Counted from the first letter of the stretch, positions 47,301 to 58,399 are shown. The stretch is 64,000 nucleotides of DNA from Arbacia lixula (GCA_963669155.1 OZ022586.1:5498778-5562777); one strand, 5' to 3'. A program made the numbers and translations. The notes: generated by a model not told the origin, from the sequence alone.

Positions 47301-50300
47301 CCTTGTAACTTTTGAAAAGTGACAATTTTGCCTTTAATGTGTGCTCACTCATGCATGACTGAGTGGATTAATGTGATTTTCACACGGAAATCAGTCAATA
47401 GGTGAAGGTACAATCCTGCCAAGTTATGTTGCCCAAAATCTCTTCGATAAAAAGTTATGATATTTTGCCAAGGGGGTAAGGGGTTACTTTTTTGTTGTGT
47501 TTATATTTGCCATCAGAAATTCTGAACTTAAAACTAAAATCGGGAGCCATGGTCTATAAAACCCCATTTATACACGGCCTGAAATATTTAAAAAATGGAG
47601 ACACCATTTTGGGGATATCTGCAAAACCAATGGTGTTAATTGAAAACCAGAGTGTTTGCAGTAACGAGTAAATAGTTTGTGAGATGTGAGAATGGTCCAA
47701 TAAAAACGACTGAATGGTGGGGAGTATGTTCGACTATGTGTTAAATCGGTAAACTGTTGGTCATAACCACCGGTTTTTGGTATTTGCATCACGTATTCAT
47801 TGATATATCCTCTAAACATGTGCATTAGTGTCTACAGTTAACTGTTTTCATGATACAAATGTTGGTATTTCCCAACACATTTCAATCTGGCTATGCATAA
47901 ACTTACTCTCTTTTTTTTTTGAATGCCTAGCTTTCCAAATTGTGCAATGTGGAGATTAGACCGTTCCCCTTTGAAAGATACCCACCACACGTCAAGGACC
48001 TCCATACCTATGCCTTCAAGCCCATCCTGATCAATGTAAGTATATGTTTAGGTAGCTGAAAACGTTTCATATTTTAACAATTGTGTATAATCAAAAGAAG
48101 AGCGTTGTTCTATACTGTGCAAGTCCACCACATTCCACATATTGCAAAGTGAACTTTGGCTGACTGATGACTAGTTCTGCGGGCAAGTGATATATAAACC
48201 CCTCAAAATAAGTCAGGTTTGAGGGGTCACATTTTTTTAGTTGCTTCATTACTTTTATGATGATCTATCGTTTGGAATGCTTACTCAATGCGCAGACCTT
48301 CTAGATATGCAGCAAGGTCTACAATGAAATGTTGCAAAATTTTGTGCTTTCAATTTTTTTTCATGTGAAATGAGTTTGAATGATGTAGATACGGCAATGC
48401 GTGAAGTGAACGTTCATTGTCACATTGTCGCTCCTGGAAATCTGGCGATCAATAATTTCGCTCAGAGTCAGTGTCCATTTGTAATTCTCGGTTCCGGCGT
48501 AACGTCATTTTCCCTAGATACACCGTGGAGACCGCCTCGTGGGTGACAACAAAGGAGTTGCGTGCACCCAGTTCATTCATGTCATTACAGTCTCACGCAT
48601 AGCGTTCGCTGATATACTGTGTTCGCGTTCATTGACATATGTATTAATTTGTACACACTTTTGGAAAAAGTATTGTATTTTCGAATCAAGATCAGATGTT
48701 CGGGATTTGTAATTCATGACTTGACTTGATTGTCCTGTTACTGCACAGTATTAGGCTACCGAAATTATTTCACACACACAAAAAAAATAACTTGCGTAAA
48801 ATTCAGTACGTACATGGGACTAAGGTGAACTGTGAATCGTAGCTTACGCGAAGCGTCATTTCCTTTAATTTTTGGGCAAAATATTGATTAGTGCGATGGA
48901 AAATAATGACAACTTCGTAGTAAATGATATCAAAGTGTTCCGAGCAAACATACGCATATTTTGACGATGGTTTCCATCTTTTCTCCTGATTGCATTCACC
49001 CATTTTCCCCACCTTTCTCGTTGTTTTTCTTGGTCTGGGAAGATGGAAAATGATAAGGATTCCCCTTTCATCATATTATGATTGTGACAACCTACAGAAT
49101 AACAACTTTTCAGCACTTTCAGTTATCTTCCGCGACAGGTGTAAAAAAATGCATACGTTGCTTCGCGTAGCTAAGGAGTTGTTTTCACCCAGGCTATGCG
49201 GGGGGTCCAAAAGAAACCGGATGACCGGAACCGAGAATATAACTCGGGTAGGTCTCGTATAAGATGGTCTTTCCTATCCGTGGTATTTACACAAGCAAAT
49301 AATTTTTTGGCCTGCCAAGGGATACCCTTCCATCATGTCCATGTTAACTACATTTTACAACTTAATTAGGATTTGGAGCATTGATTTTATTATCACAACA
49401 CAATTACTCGAACGTTTATATTGGTCTTTCAGTTGGTACAAATACACAAAATATTGACTTATTTTATTGGCACTATGTTGATTTGAAACTTTCTAGTACA
49501 AGTTAATTTTGTGCAAAGTGAATGGCTACTGTAAGGGATTCATGTGCATTCTGTGGCGCATGAAAGGAAAACACATTATTTGAATAAAAACAAAATGCAC
49601 AAGAGAAAAGGAAAGACATATTAAATTAATAAATCCAATATGTTACTAAAGTGTAAGCCCATCATTGATTGCAGGGAAAGTTACAACCATTTGTTATCAC
49701 ATTTTTGGTATTCATCAGAAATTCCTAAAATCAATCCGTACAAACACGAGTGAATTTTGTGTCCCTACGTGCCACCATAGCCTAATAATACTAGGCAGGT
49801 GCCATCACTTTATCTTTTTTTAACATAAACCCATTAAGCAACACTTCATCCGGTACACAACTGATTTAACACAACTGATTTAACGCATGTGTAACAGCCC
49901 TGAGAGGGGCCGCTGCTTCGCGGCTGGTCCTTTTTGAGCTACTATTCACATATCAATCAATTTTCTTGCATGTTAATGGATGATCCAATCAACTTATCTT
50001 TTGTGAACGATATGCATAATCATGCTTCCGACAACCAACCGCCTGTAAATGTCTCAAGTAGTGAAGACGGTGACAATCCTGACATGAGTTTTTTTCTAAA
50101 TTCTAAAATCCCTGAATTGAAAATTGATTTTGATCCTAATGATATTCCAAATAATCCTACCTCAAATTATAATTTGGAAAAGGTGGTCACGTCACTATCT
50201 CATTCAGACCCAAACCAATTGTTTCTCTCACATTTCAACATCAGGAGCCTAAGCAAAAATTTTGATCAACTTCTTTTATTTGCAGACGAATTGAAATTTA

Positions 50301-53300
50301 CATACAGTGTCATAGGTCTTAGCGAAACATGGCTAAAAGACACATCACCTTCTTCTCTATTTAATATTAATCGTTTTCATTTGATAACAAACAACCGAGT
50401 TGGTAAGAAAGGTGGCGGAGTTGGTTTTTATATTACAGAGAACTTGAATTATCAGCTTGTAAAAGAATGTTGTTTTATGTCTGATGTTATTGAAAGTATT
50501 TTCATCGAGGTAAACACTCCAAACAAAGGTAAAATTATTGTTGCGGAAATATACAGACCTCCCACTTCCAATCCTATTGAGTTTATTGAAGTTCTACACG
50601 GGATCCTTTCCAGAAACTGTCTAAATAACAAAACACGCTTCATCATGGGCGATTTTAATTTAGATTTGTTAAATTGTAATAATAATCATAATTGTCAAGA
50701 GTTCCTTAATTTAATGCTGTCCAAATCTTTCATCCCGCTTATAAAGAAACCCACTCGAATATCTGATACGTCATCCACTTAAATTGATAATATTTTTGTA
50801 AACAACCTGTTCTCTGATGTTAAACCCGGTATAGTAGTTTCAGATATAACCGATCATTTTCCGATCTATGTACTTATTTCAAATATCCAACCAATGACCT
50901 CTAACTGTCCCCGCAACCCCGGTTTTCGTATAATGTCTGAGTCGAACCTTAATAGACTTAAGGAGAGCTTGAGAACTGTCGACTGGTCCATTGTTTATAA
51001 TCAAAATGACGTTGATTCTGCTTACGAAAAATTTCTTGATATCTTAATAACCCATCTCAACACGATCATGCCATTACAAAGACCATCTCGTTCAAATTAT
51101 AAAAAAATACCTCGAAAACCGTGGATTTCGAAATCACTCCTCAGGTCTATTAATAAATAAAACAGACTCTTTCATAAATACAGAAAATATCCCAATGCTA
51201 CTAATAAATCTCGATATTCTCGTTACCGCAATGTTTTATCAGCCTCACTCCGTTTAGCTAAACAAATGTATTTTGCAAAGCAATTTGATAACTGCCAATA
51301 TGATGTTAAGAGTACGTGGAGGGTGATTAACCAAGCGCTGAAATCCAACACCGTAAACAATCCATAAACGTTATAGAAAGAGACGGTATCCATACAGATA
51401 ACCCTTCTGAAATAGCTGGCGCTTTCAATGATTTTTTTGTCAATATTGGGCCTAAAGAGTTTCATTCATTTTTAGGAGAACGTAACACGCAATCTTTCTT
51501 TTTTGTACCAATTGTTGAGGATGAGGTAAAAACAATTGTCTGTAATTTGAAAAACAAAAAAAGTCCTGGTTACGATGGAATCACAAATCTTCTCTTAAAA
51601 AGCATAATTCAAGAAATTAATTATCCTTTAACATATATTTTTAACCAATCTTTATCAAGTGGGAAAGTTCCAGACAAGATGAAAATTGCAAGAGTTGTCC
51701 CCATTTTTAAAAAAGGTCAAAAAGATTTCGTAAATAATTATCGTCCTATCTCCCTTTTAACATCATTTTCTAAAATTCTTGAAAGACTTGTTTACAAACG
51801 CACTCTTAGGTTTCTTTTGAATTGCCAGGTTTTCACTAACTCCCAGTTTGGTTTCAGAGAAAAACATAGTACTACCCATCCATTACTCAGTTTTATTGAC
51901 AAGGTAGCCCATGCTATAGATGATGCTTCTCATACCATTGGTGTTTTCCTTGATTTTTCGAAGGCATTCGACACGATAGACCATGAAATTTTACTTTACA
52001 AATTAAGTCACTATGGAATCCGTGGGGGGGGGGGGCTCTTGAATGGTTTAGGGATTATCTAAAGAATAGGAAACAGTACGTTAGCATCAATAGTCACGAC
52101 TCTCAACTAAAATTGATTTCGTGTGGTGTCCCCCAAGGTTCCCTGTTGGGCCCACTTTTATTTATTTTATATATTAATGACATTCAAAAATCTTCTCAGG
52201 TACTCTCTTTTATTTGTTTTGCCGACGACACAAATTTATTTTTTTCACATAACAATCCCATCTTACTCGCTGATACAATGAATAATGAATTACGACTAGT
52301 CCAGACTTGGATCCACGCAAACAAATTATCTCTTAATATTGAAAAAACCAACTACATGATCTTTAGTAATTCTTTGAACGCCCTCCCCGCTCCTCTTAAA
52401 ATTAGCGACACTAATCTTCAACAGGTCGATAGTACTAAATTTTTAGGCTTACATATTGATAATGACTTATCTTGGAAAACCCACATTGATTATCTTAGTA
52501 AAATTTTGTCCAGAAACACCGGAATTCTCAATAAACTCAAACACTTTTTTCCTAGCCGCATTTTAGAAAACATATTCTCAACTTTAATTTCGCCATATCT
52601 TAACTATGGGATTCTTGCATGGGGGAATGCTTCAAAATTTTTTACTGGAATCTCTTTTTCTTATTCAAAAACGTGCTATTAGAATTGTAAATAACGCCGG
52701 CTATTTGTCCCACACAAATGACCTTTTTGCAAGCAATAAAATCTTGAAAATAATAGACTTATTTTACTACAATGTCGGTATATTTATGTTCAAATTTTCG
52801 AATGGGGAACTTCCAGATGTTTTCTCGCACATGTTTACAAGAAACGATGCTATTCATAATTATCCAACTCGACAGCGCGACGCTTTTCACCTTCCACGTA
52901 CTCGAACAATTTTTGCAAAGAAAACAATCATGTTTACAGGGCCAATGTTTTGGAATAACCTTCCCCACGAACTTACTCGGTGCATAAAAATATCTTCATT
53001 CAAGTGCAATTTAAAGAAACATTTGTTATGTTCATATACCACGCAATAATTTCTTTTAGTCTTTACTCTTTTTTTTGTTCACCACTCACGCTCCGACAGG
53101 GACGCTGCCCGGCACCTTGGTCCGAGCAACCTGCCGAGCTCTTGGAAAACAAACAAACTGATACTCTTTAGAATTACTAGCCAATTTCCTTGAGCTCGGC
53201 GGGTGCTCGGCCACGTGGCATGGTTAGGCGTCCTTGCCTGAATGTACATGTAATGTGATTTGCATATATTATAATGGATCCATCTTATGAATGATGTCTT

Positions 53301-54852
53301 CGTATACATATTTATACTTATTCATACATATTCGATACTGAGTCAACAGTCGAATTGCCTTCGTAGAAGCTTGAGCACTATCGTATTTCATCCTGACTTC
53401 TCCTGATTTGTTTGATTTTGTTTGTCTATTCCTCGCTCGCACACTTTTCTGTTGTATTGCTGGATTAATCGTACGCCTTTTGATTTTTGATTTTTGTTCT
53501 CGATTTGTTTTTATGTTGTTTCTTGAGTTGTTTATGATTTCTTTTGTTCATTTCTTTGGTCAATTTGTTTATCCGTACTCCGAAGTGTTCTTTTAATCCA
53601 CATTATTTTGGGGTCTATACGATTTACAAGCTTGCTTTAAATAGGCCCCATTCATATTTCTTTACCTATATCAACTGTATGTATGATATTGACCATTATG
53701 TAATATTTTGAATCATTATACTAGTTTTGTTTATGTCAAAGACTGACTATGCTGATGTATTATTGCTTTTTATTTTACATGTATTGAACAGAAATATGAA
53801 TACATTGAATTGAATTGAATTGAATTTACATATAGTAGTAAAATACGTCTAAACAAAGAATATTCTTCTATGACAAATTATATCTGCAATTATATATCAT
53901 GTCGGAATCTCGACCTCTAAAATAAAATTGTATTCACATTAACTTGTTGACCAGCCATTGGCTTGAAGTCGTTAACCCTCTAGATGCTAGTTAAACTGCT
54001 GCTCTGTGAGACTTTTGCTTGTATAACTTGTGGAAAATTCCGACTGCATGCAGCACAGAAAGAGTTGCACCGTTGTCCAAGCAGAGTGAAAAGGATGGCT
54101 TGGCTTAACTCGCATATATTGTGGACTAGACGTTGTTTAAACCAAACTCACCCATGTACGCTTCGCGAAAAGCATCTTTTCTCAAACCCTACCTCATACT
54201 ACCGCGAAGGATGATATCAGTAGCATTTAGATCTTAGGATGAAAGCCAAACGATAAAGAGCAATTAAGCAGTGATATTACCTAAATACGCCTCCAATGTA
54301 AACTGCATTTCTTTTTTATTTTCCATGTTTTATACCCAGATGAGTTTGTACGAGTTTGGCGTCATCGATTATGGAGATGCTTCTGTTCGCTTCACCTCGT
54401 CAGTGTTCGATCTCCTTCCAGTATCCCTGAAGCACCATGGATATATGACCAACATTAGGAGCTTTACGATAAGAAAAGGCTACTTTCATCAACATCAATT
54501 GACCATGCCGATACTCTACAAAACCCTCGGAGTCAACATCACCGAGTATGTGAATTCAGTCAATGTAGCTCTGCACGTCATTGCTGGCCAGCAACTGTAT
54601 ATCAACAGCTCATATATCCATGAGAAACTTCTTCAGCCGTGGGTAAGGTGCGCTCTTGAAAAGGAGTGCATCGCTCCTGAAGGATCACGTCTGAACAACC
54701 ACCGTTTTGATTCGTCAGCCTTAAACATTCTGATCTACAAGAATCTACTGGGGGAATGGACACCAGAGAACAATGATAATGCAGCAATTCATGCCAATCA
54801 ATATGTTAGGCGTGGTGACAAAACGAGCTCAATTCCGAAGAAGTGTAATTAG
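41172..54852 (+). CDS. DUF1647-like type II membrane protein, five exons
   Basis: Join of 41172-41370, 42347-42420, 46269-46466, 47931-48035 and 54340-54852. The phases agree at every junction and give 1089 bp, 362 residues plus stop. A single hydrophobic segment (residues 32-50) after a basic R-L-N-R stretch predicts a type II Golgi/ER anchor. The lumenal part carries IITGASENHALE (115-126), VIVYDLGLS (143-151), EIRPFPFERYPPHV, YAFKPILI and IDYGDASVRF (201-210). These fit my memory of DUF1647 (PF07801), a poorly characterised animal family that looks like glycosyltransferases; the last motif could play the DxD role. An alternative start at 41241 (residue 24) has a better Kozak context. Introns are 0.98, 3.8, 1.5 and 6.3 kb and full of mobile elements. 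No catalytic activity is claimed. Confidence 0.82.
41371..42346 (+). other. Intron 1
   Basis: AT-rich, with no recognisable repeat or additional exon. Confidence 0.6.
42347..42420 (+). CDS. Exon 2: stem region
   Basis: 74 bp between tattttcag and gtgagt. With one base from exon 1 it reads AELTVGRSNNTDSQAREGN and ends in phase 0. It is polar, as expected for the stem of a type II enzyme. Confidence 0.75.
43895..44556 (+). repeat. Minisatellite, five copies of about 132 bp with G runs
   Basis: The motif aatatttcc recurs at 43902, 44040, 44173, 44304 and 44436. Each copy contains gtgtgtg, a G run of 10-13 and ggcttcgaatacatgg. Copies 2-5 are almost identical, and copy 1 differs slightly. Confidence 0.95.
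45629..46007. mobile_element. Foldback MITE with TTAA ends, 379 bp
   Basis: Arms of about 165 bp (45629-45790 and 45850-46007) are close to 90 percent inverse copies around a 50-60 bp centre. The ends read TTAAAGGGCATATAC and GTATATGCCCTTTAA. TTAA on both sides (45629-45632, 46004-46007) suggests a piggyBac- or Kolobok-type target duplication. There is no coding sequence, and it lies in intron 2 of the DUF1647-like gene. Confidence 0.85.
46269..46466 (+). CDS. Exon 3: start of the DUF1647-like domain
   Basis: 198 bp, phase 0 at both ends, between a pyrimidine-rich acceptor (ttctcttttcttatttgaag) and the donor gtaatt. It carries the IITGASENH and VYDLGLS motifs. Confidence 0.88.
46738..47502. 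mobile_element. TA-flanked MITE, copy 1, 0.76 kb
   Basis: Long terminal inverted repeats (over 200 bp each) open with AACACAACAAAAAGT, pass through a C/G run and contain ttggcaggat, cacattaatccact and ggcaaaattgtcacttttc. TA precedes and follows the element, as for Tc1/mariner derivatives. There is no open frame of note. It sits in intron 3, and a second copy of the family lies at 55522-56278. Confidence 0.82.
47503..47930 (+). other. Remainder of intron 3
   Basis: No supported gene. A T10 tract precedes the exon 4 acceptor. Confidence 0.5.
47931..48035 (+). CDS. Exon 4: middle of the DUF1647-like domain
   Basis: 105 bp, phase 0 at both ends, after a T10 tract and gaatgcctag, with donor gtaagt. 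Encodes LSKLCNVEIRPFPFERYPP and YAFKPILIN. Confidence 0.88.
48036..48802 (+). other. First part of intron 4
   Basis: No supported gene or repeat. The segment aaggagttgcgtgcacccag (48556-48575) resembles one at 49171-49190 next to the THAP remnant, which may mark parts of one decayed element. Confidence 0.4.
48803..49116 (-). pseudogene. Frameshifted THAP-domain remnant
   Basis: The minus strand from 49116 reads CYSVGCHNHN, LSFSIFPDQEKQRERW and WVNAIRR. A second minus-strand frame then gives RWKPSSKYAYVCSEHF. Together these are the C-x4-C and C-x2-H zinc ligands and the W and P residues of a THAP DNA-binding domain, split by a frameshift near 48977-48988. THAP domains occur in P-element-type transposases and host proteins derived from them. 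It lies antisense inside intron 4 and is presumably dead transposon sequence. Confidence 0.72.
49117..49884 (+). other. Intron 4, between the THAP remnant and the LINE
   Basis: A segment inverse to the left flank of the THAP remnant (gcttcgcgtagctaag near 49160, against ttacgcgaagc near 48843) suggests degraded terminal inverted repeats. Otherwise unremarkable. Confidence 0.45.
49934..51160 (+). pseudogene. LINE ORF2, endonuclease part with two in-frame stops
   Basis: The motifs LSHFNIRSLSKN, VIGLSETWL, GGGVGFYI, VAEIYRPP, FIMGDFNLDLL, IDNIFVN and SDHF-like SDITDHFPI follow the APE endonuclease order of Jockey-superfamily elements. A TAA at 50780 sits where leucine is expected (ST-stop-IDNIF), and another TAA at 51158 ends the linker (LRSINK-stop). 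Both lie in one continuous frame, so they are point mutations. A frameshift near 51355-51365 follows. Confidence 0.85.
51366..53049 (+). pseudogene. LINE ORF2, reverse transcriptase part with two frameshifts
   Basis: Contains KKSPGYDGITN, YRPISLLTSFSKILE, FLDFSKAFDTIDHEIL, GVPQGSLLGPLLFILYIND, the catalytic CFADDTNLF and FLGLHIDNDLSW. The frame is lost at a G run (52023-52034, after HYGIRG) and again at a T run near 52637-52645, after WGNASKF. It continues through QKRAIRIVNNAGY to a stop at 53049. All three frame breaks in this LINE could be mutations, and the two at homopolymers could also be sequencing errors. Confidence 0.85.
53827..54339 (+). other. End of intron 4
   Basis: AT-rich with no supported feature. 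A pyrimidine-rich tract leads to the exon 5 acceptor at 54339. Confidence 0.5.
54340..54852 (+). CDS. Exon 5: C-terminal part and stop
   Basis: Starts after ccatgttttatacccag and encodes 170 residues to the TAG at 54850. It contains IDYGDASVRF, possible N-glycosylation sites (NIT, NSS) and several cysteines. No AATAAA is obvious within the first 500 bp downstream. Confidence 0.88.
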   Translation: MSLYEFGVIDYGDASVRFTSSVFDLLPVSLKHHGYMTNIRSFTIRKGYFHQHQLTMPILYKTLGVNITEYVNSVNVALHVIAGQQLYINSSYIHEKLLQPWVRCALEKECIAPEGSRLNNHRFDSSALNILIYKNLLGEWTPENNDNAAIHANQYVRRGDKTSSIPKKCN

Positions 54853-55425
54853 CCATTCCTGACATTGGTCGCCCCCCCCCCTCTCCCCGCTTTTCAGACT
54901 GTCCGAAAAAGGGGCTAAATCGGCCGCGGCTGATCTATTCCCTTTTCCAGAAGAAATCAAGCAAGAAGAAATCTCATACTAATTCATAACGCTCCAAGTC
55001 ATGTCCTGACCGGCCCGCGCGGGCGGACCAAGGGCAAATTTGCGCATGGCCACATTTCCCAACAGGAAGGGACGCTGGTTCCCGCCCCCTCCTTTGCACA
55101 AATCCTAGATCCGTCACTGAAACCTGTTCGAGACCAAAACCACAACCCCTAACCCTAAACCATTATCACAATCAGTTCGGTAAGCGAAACGACGAGTATA
55201 TTATGGATTGTCATTCACCTATTTGAATCCATGACCCTAACCCTAAATCAGTATATGAAAGGTCGATCAAACTGAGCTCTTATGGTGCGATATCGTTTAA
55301 AGAGGGCGCTGCATCCCACCTCAACATATAGTGATCGACATATCTCAGCTCAAAGTTAGTTCCAGCTGTATTATTGGGAAGGAAGTTATTATAAAATAAT
55401 TTCTTCCATTTTATTTCTTTGTTGG

Positions 55426-55463
<38 letters not shown>

Positions 55464-55521
55464 CAATGTTCGACGAAAGCTGCAATTGCTGATAGTGCTC
55501 AACTGTATAGGAGCTAATGTA
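54853..55521 (+). other. 3' flank of the DUF1647-like gene
   Basis: Presumably 3' UTR followed by intergenic DNA. Holds C runs (54873-54881), two short ccctaaccctaaa motifs and a (TA)n microsatellite (55431-55460). Confidence 0.5.
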
Positions 55522-56278
55522 AACACAACAAGAAAGTAAATCCCCCCTAAGCAAAATAGTATATTTTTTTATCGGAAAGGTTCTGAGCAATATACTTTGG
55601 CAGGATTGATTCTTAACTTATTGACTAACTTCCGTGTAAAAATCGCATGAATCCACCTAGTCATGCATGAGTGAGCACACATTAAAGGCAAAATTGTCAC
55701 TTTTCAAAAGTCAAAAGGGTAATTTTGTGAATCTGTCATATGAATTTTTATTGAATTCCATTGCTGGTGCATAATTTATGTCCTTTCAATATTTATCATC
55801 CATCTCTCGAAGCACCAACACCTTTCCCGACACTTAATGCCTTGTTCTGGTTGAGTGAGCACCGTTTAAAAATGTTCATCCCTCTTGAGTGTGAAACTTA
55901 TAAACACCCTTTATCTGTGTGAGAAAATAAAAATGTAGGTATTTTGAAAAAGATGTTAGATGACGTATTAATTGAACATATAATGTAATTTTTGTGTCAT
56001 AGTTGAGTGAATAAACTTTAAAAATTGCAGAAGAAATGCCAAAATATATTGTTAAAACGGCATAAACAATCACCCTTGTGACTTTTGAAAAGTGACATGT
56101 TTGCATTTAATGTGTGCTCATTTAAGCATAACTGATTGGATCAATGTGATTTTCACATTGACGTTTGTCAATAAGTTACGAATTAATCCTGCCAAATTAT
56201 TTTGCTTAAAACCTTTTCAATCAAAAGTTATGCTATTTTGCTTAAAGGGGGGGGGGGTATTTCTTTGTGTGTTTTGTT
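55522..56278. mobile_element. TA-flanked MITE, copy 2, 0.76 kb
   Basis: Same family as the element at 46738-47502: AACACAACA start, ccccccctaagcaaaat, ttggcaggatt, gagtgagcacacattaaagg and the inverse set at the right end. TA lies on both sides (55520-55521 and 56279-56280). The copy is more diverged than copy 1. Confidence 0.8.
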
Positions 56279-56280
56279 TA

Positions 56281-56487
56281 GAAAACTTAATTGACTGGAG
56301 TATAGCTTAAAGTTGTACAGACTGCTTCACAATCACTCTCTGTACCCCACGCGTGTGCCGCTCGCTTTCTACACTGGGGACCACTCTCTGCCTTGTATTT
56401 TGTTAATTAGTTGCTGATGAGCCTTCTGGTTAAACAGTCTGTACAACTCACTTAAGTTATACTCCAGTCAAATAAATTTTCTTTATG
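56281..56487. mobile_element. Short MITE abutting the TA-flanked MITE, about 205 bp
   Basis: Inverted ends share ttgactggagtata, cttaa and gttgtacagactg (left 56281-56325, right 56433-56487). It begins directly after the previous element, so one probably inserted beside or into the other. There is no coding sequence. Confidence 0.75.
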
Positions 56488-56489
56488 CA

Positions 56490-56490
56490 C

Positions 56491-56550
<60 letters not shown>

Positions 56551-56582
56551 ATATATATATGTATATATATGTGTATATATTC
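56490..56582 (+). repeat. (TA)n/(GT)n microsatellite
   Basis: About 20 TA repeats followed by GT repeats and further TA-rich DNA. Confidence 0.95.
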
Positions 56583-56723
56583 TATTGGCGACGTAAGATG
56601 GGTATGTAAATTTGACATCCAATGACATTGTACTGATATTCAAATATTAATTCGAAAATAAATTATTTCAAATATTATATTAAAAAATACACTACAATTA
56701 GAAAATAATAAAGTTACAAACAA

Positions 56724-57074
56724 TTACACGCAAACGATTTTAAGGTGAGACTTGGTGGCATAATTCATGTACATGGAGTTTCCAAGACTAGTTAGGGCAT
56801 CGTCAACGTATACCCCCAGGAATTTACTGGGTTGTACTTTATGTAACGTAGAAGTGTTGAATAAAATGGGGTTTGGGAGTAGTGAAACAGTTTTGCTGAA
56901 CAGCATGTAATTCGTTTTGTCAAGGCTTAGAGAAAGTCTATTTGTATGTATCCAGCTGTTGACATTTTACAATTCCCTTTTCATGACATTGACTAATGTA
57001 TTGAGGTTTGAATGTGAAAAGAATATATTTTAGTCGTCTGCAAGTAGAATAAATGATAATTCTCACAAGTAAAT
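56724..57074 (-). pseudogene. Fragment of a Jockey-superfamily LINE reverse transcriptase
   Basis: On the minus strand a frame with two stops gives LLADD-stop-NIFFSHSN, then WIHTNRLSLSLDKTNYM, FSKTVSLLPN and FLGVYVDD. This matches, in order, the catalytic ADD region and the segment that follows it in the LINE at 49.9-53.8 kb, but the two copies are clearly different. The fragment stops where the inverted-repeat element at 57075 begins. Confidence 0.75.
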
Positions 57075-57873
57075 TGCGACGCCGCCCCGTGAGCCAGGTA
57101 TGGGCAGAAGTGCGCCAAAATAGGGGTTTGGTTATCAAAACAATTTTTGTCACATTCTAAGCAAAGATTACAACCTCTGGCAAACCTCTGAGCAATGTTT
57201 CTTCTTGCATTTGGTTTGCATTGGTTGTCCTCTCCTGATAGTTCCCCTTCTTCCTACATCTGGTAAGAAAGAACTGTCGGATATTAAAATGCAGTCCATA
57301 TGTTTTGATATCAATTTTATGACATGTCCCATCGGTTAAAAAATTCAAGGAGACCATGAAATTTGTGATATACGATATTCGTGTAAGAACGCGCACATGT
57401 TGTGTGTGATTTGCCTGCGTATGATGCACACAGTGCGCGCTCAGTATCGCATTGCAGATTTAAGCGAAAAAGGGAAGAATATGCGGGTGGAAAATGGGTT
57501 TTCACTCAAAAAGGGGCAACAAGTGACAGCCAAATTTGGTACTATTGTAAAGCATGAACTGTACTAAATGAAATCATGATATTTATAGCGCTGGAATCGA
57601 CGGGAATCTTGACCACTTTGAGCATAAAAATATATCCCATTTTCCTCCCATTATTTTGGACTGCATCATGACTTACTACCAGGAGGAATACTTTTTTTCT
57701 TCTGAACTGAATAGTGGTATGAAATAAGTATTTTCCAACAGGTAGATGCAATATTAAGGGGATTTATGATTCGTTTGGCGAAAAATTGAAATAACGCAGT
57801 AGTACATTTTTTGATAACCAAACCCCTACTTTGACGCCATTTTGCTGACGCCTGGCCTACTGTGCGGCATCGA
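57075..57873. mobile_element. Inverted-repeat element, 0.8 kb
   Basis: The left end (57076-57145) and right end (57809-57873) are inverse copies with GATGCCG/GACGCCG starts, gccagg and taggggtttggttatcaaaa. The interior has no recognisable protein. The target duplication is unclear. Confidence 0.72.
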
Positions 57874-58357
57874 CAGAGGGCGACATTTAAAAAAAAAGAT
57901 TTAGCGGGAAAAAGACGTGTCACCCGAGGCGCCATTTTGGGAATCATGGTATGTAAGTGGGAAGACGAAAATTTGAGGGGAGACGATTTAAATTTTAACG
58001 GAGAGGAAGAGTCTGGCGACAAGTCGAATTTAGTAATTTGCCAGGTGTTGGACATTGCCTTAGAATATTTAAAAGAGTTAACGACAGTGAGGTCTGTGGT
58101 ATTTATTCCATTAATCAAATGTTCAGCATCTCAAGGCGTTACCGGCAGAGAGATTCCTCGATCAATACCTTCCTCGCTCTTACACGGATACAAGAAATTG
58201 TATCGTATCTGAGACCTACATTTTCCGCCGGCAGGGAGCCGGCCTGAAGAACTCCGACCGGCCTCGGCAGTGGTGTTCGACGACTTCTTGTGATCGATCA
58301 GGATCAGCCATGGGTTCGATCGGCCACTCTTCACTCAATCGATTCAGCACACAGAAT

Positions 58358-58399
<42 letters not shown>

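Larger units (their letters stand above)
49885..53826 (+). mobile_element. Jockey-superfamily LINE (CR1/L2/Daphne-like), decayed
   Basis: About 3.9 kb in the sense direction of the host gene, inside intron 4. It has endonuclease and reverse transcriptase domains, a 0.75-kb 3' UTR and a short-repeat tail (gaattgaattgaattgaat, about 53806-53825) in place of poly-A, as in CR1/L2-like elements. No ORF1 is seen, so it is 5' truncated or lacks one. The coding region carries two stops and three frameshifts. The exact 5' end is uncertain. Confidence 0.85.

Noticed and set aside
55146-55250. Interstitial telomere repeats (ccctaaccctaaa)
   Set aside because: Only about two hexamers at each of two places, which is too short to call telomeric sequence.
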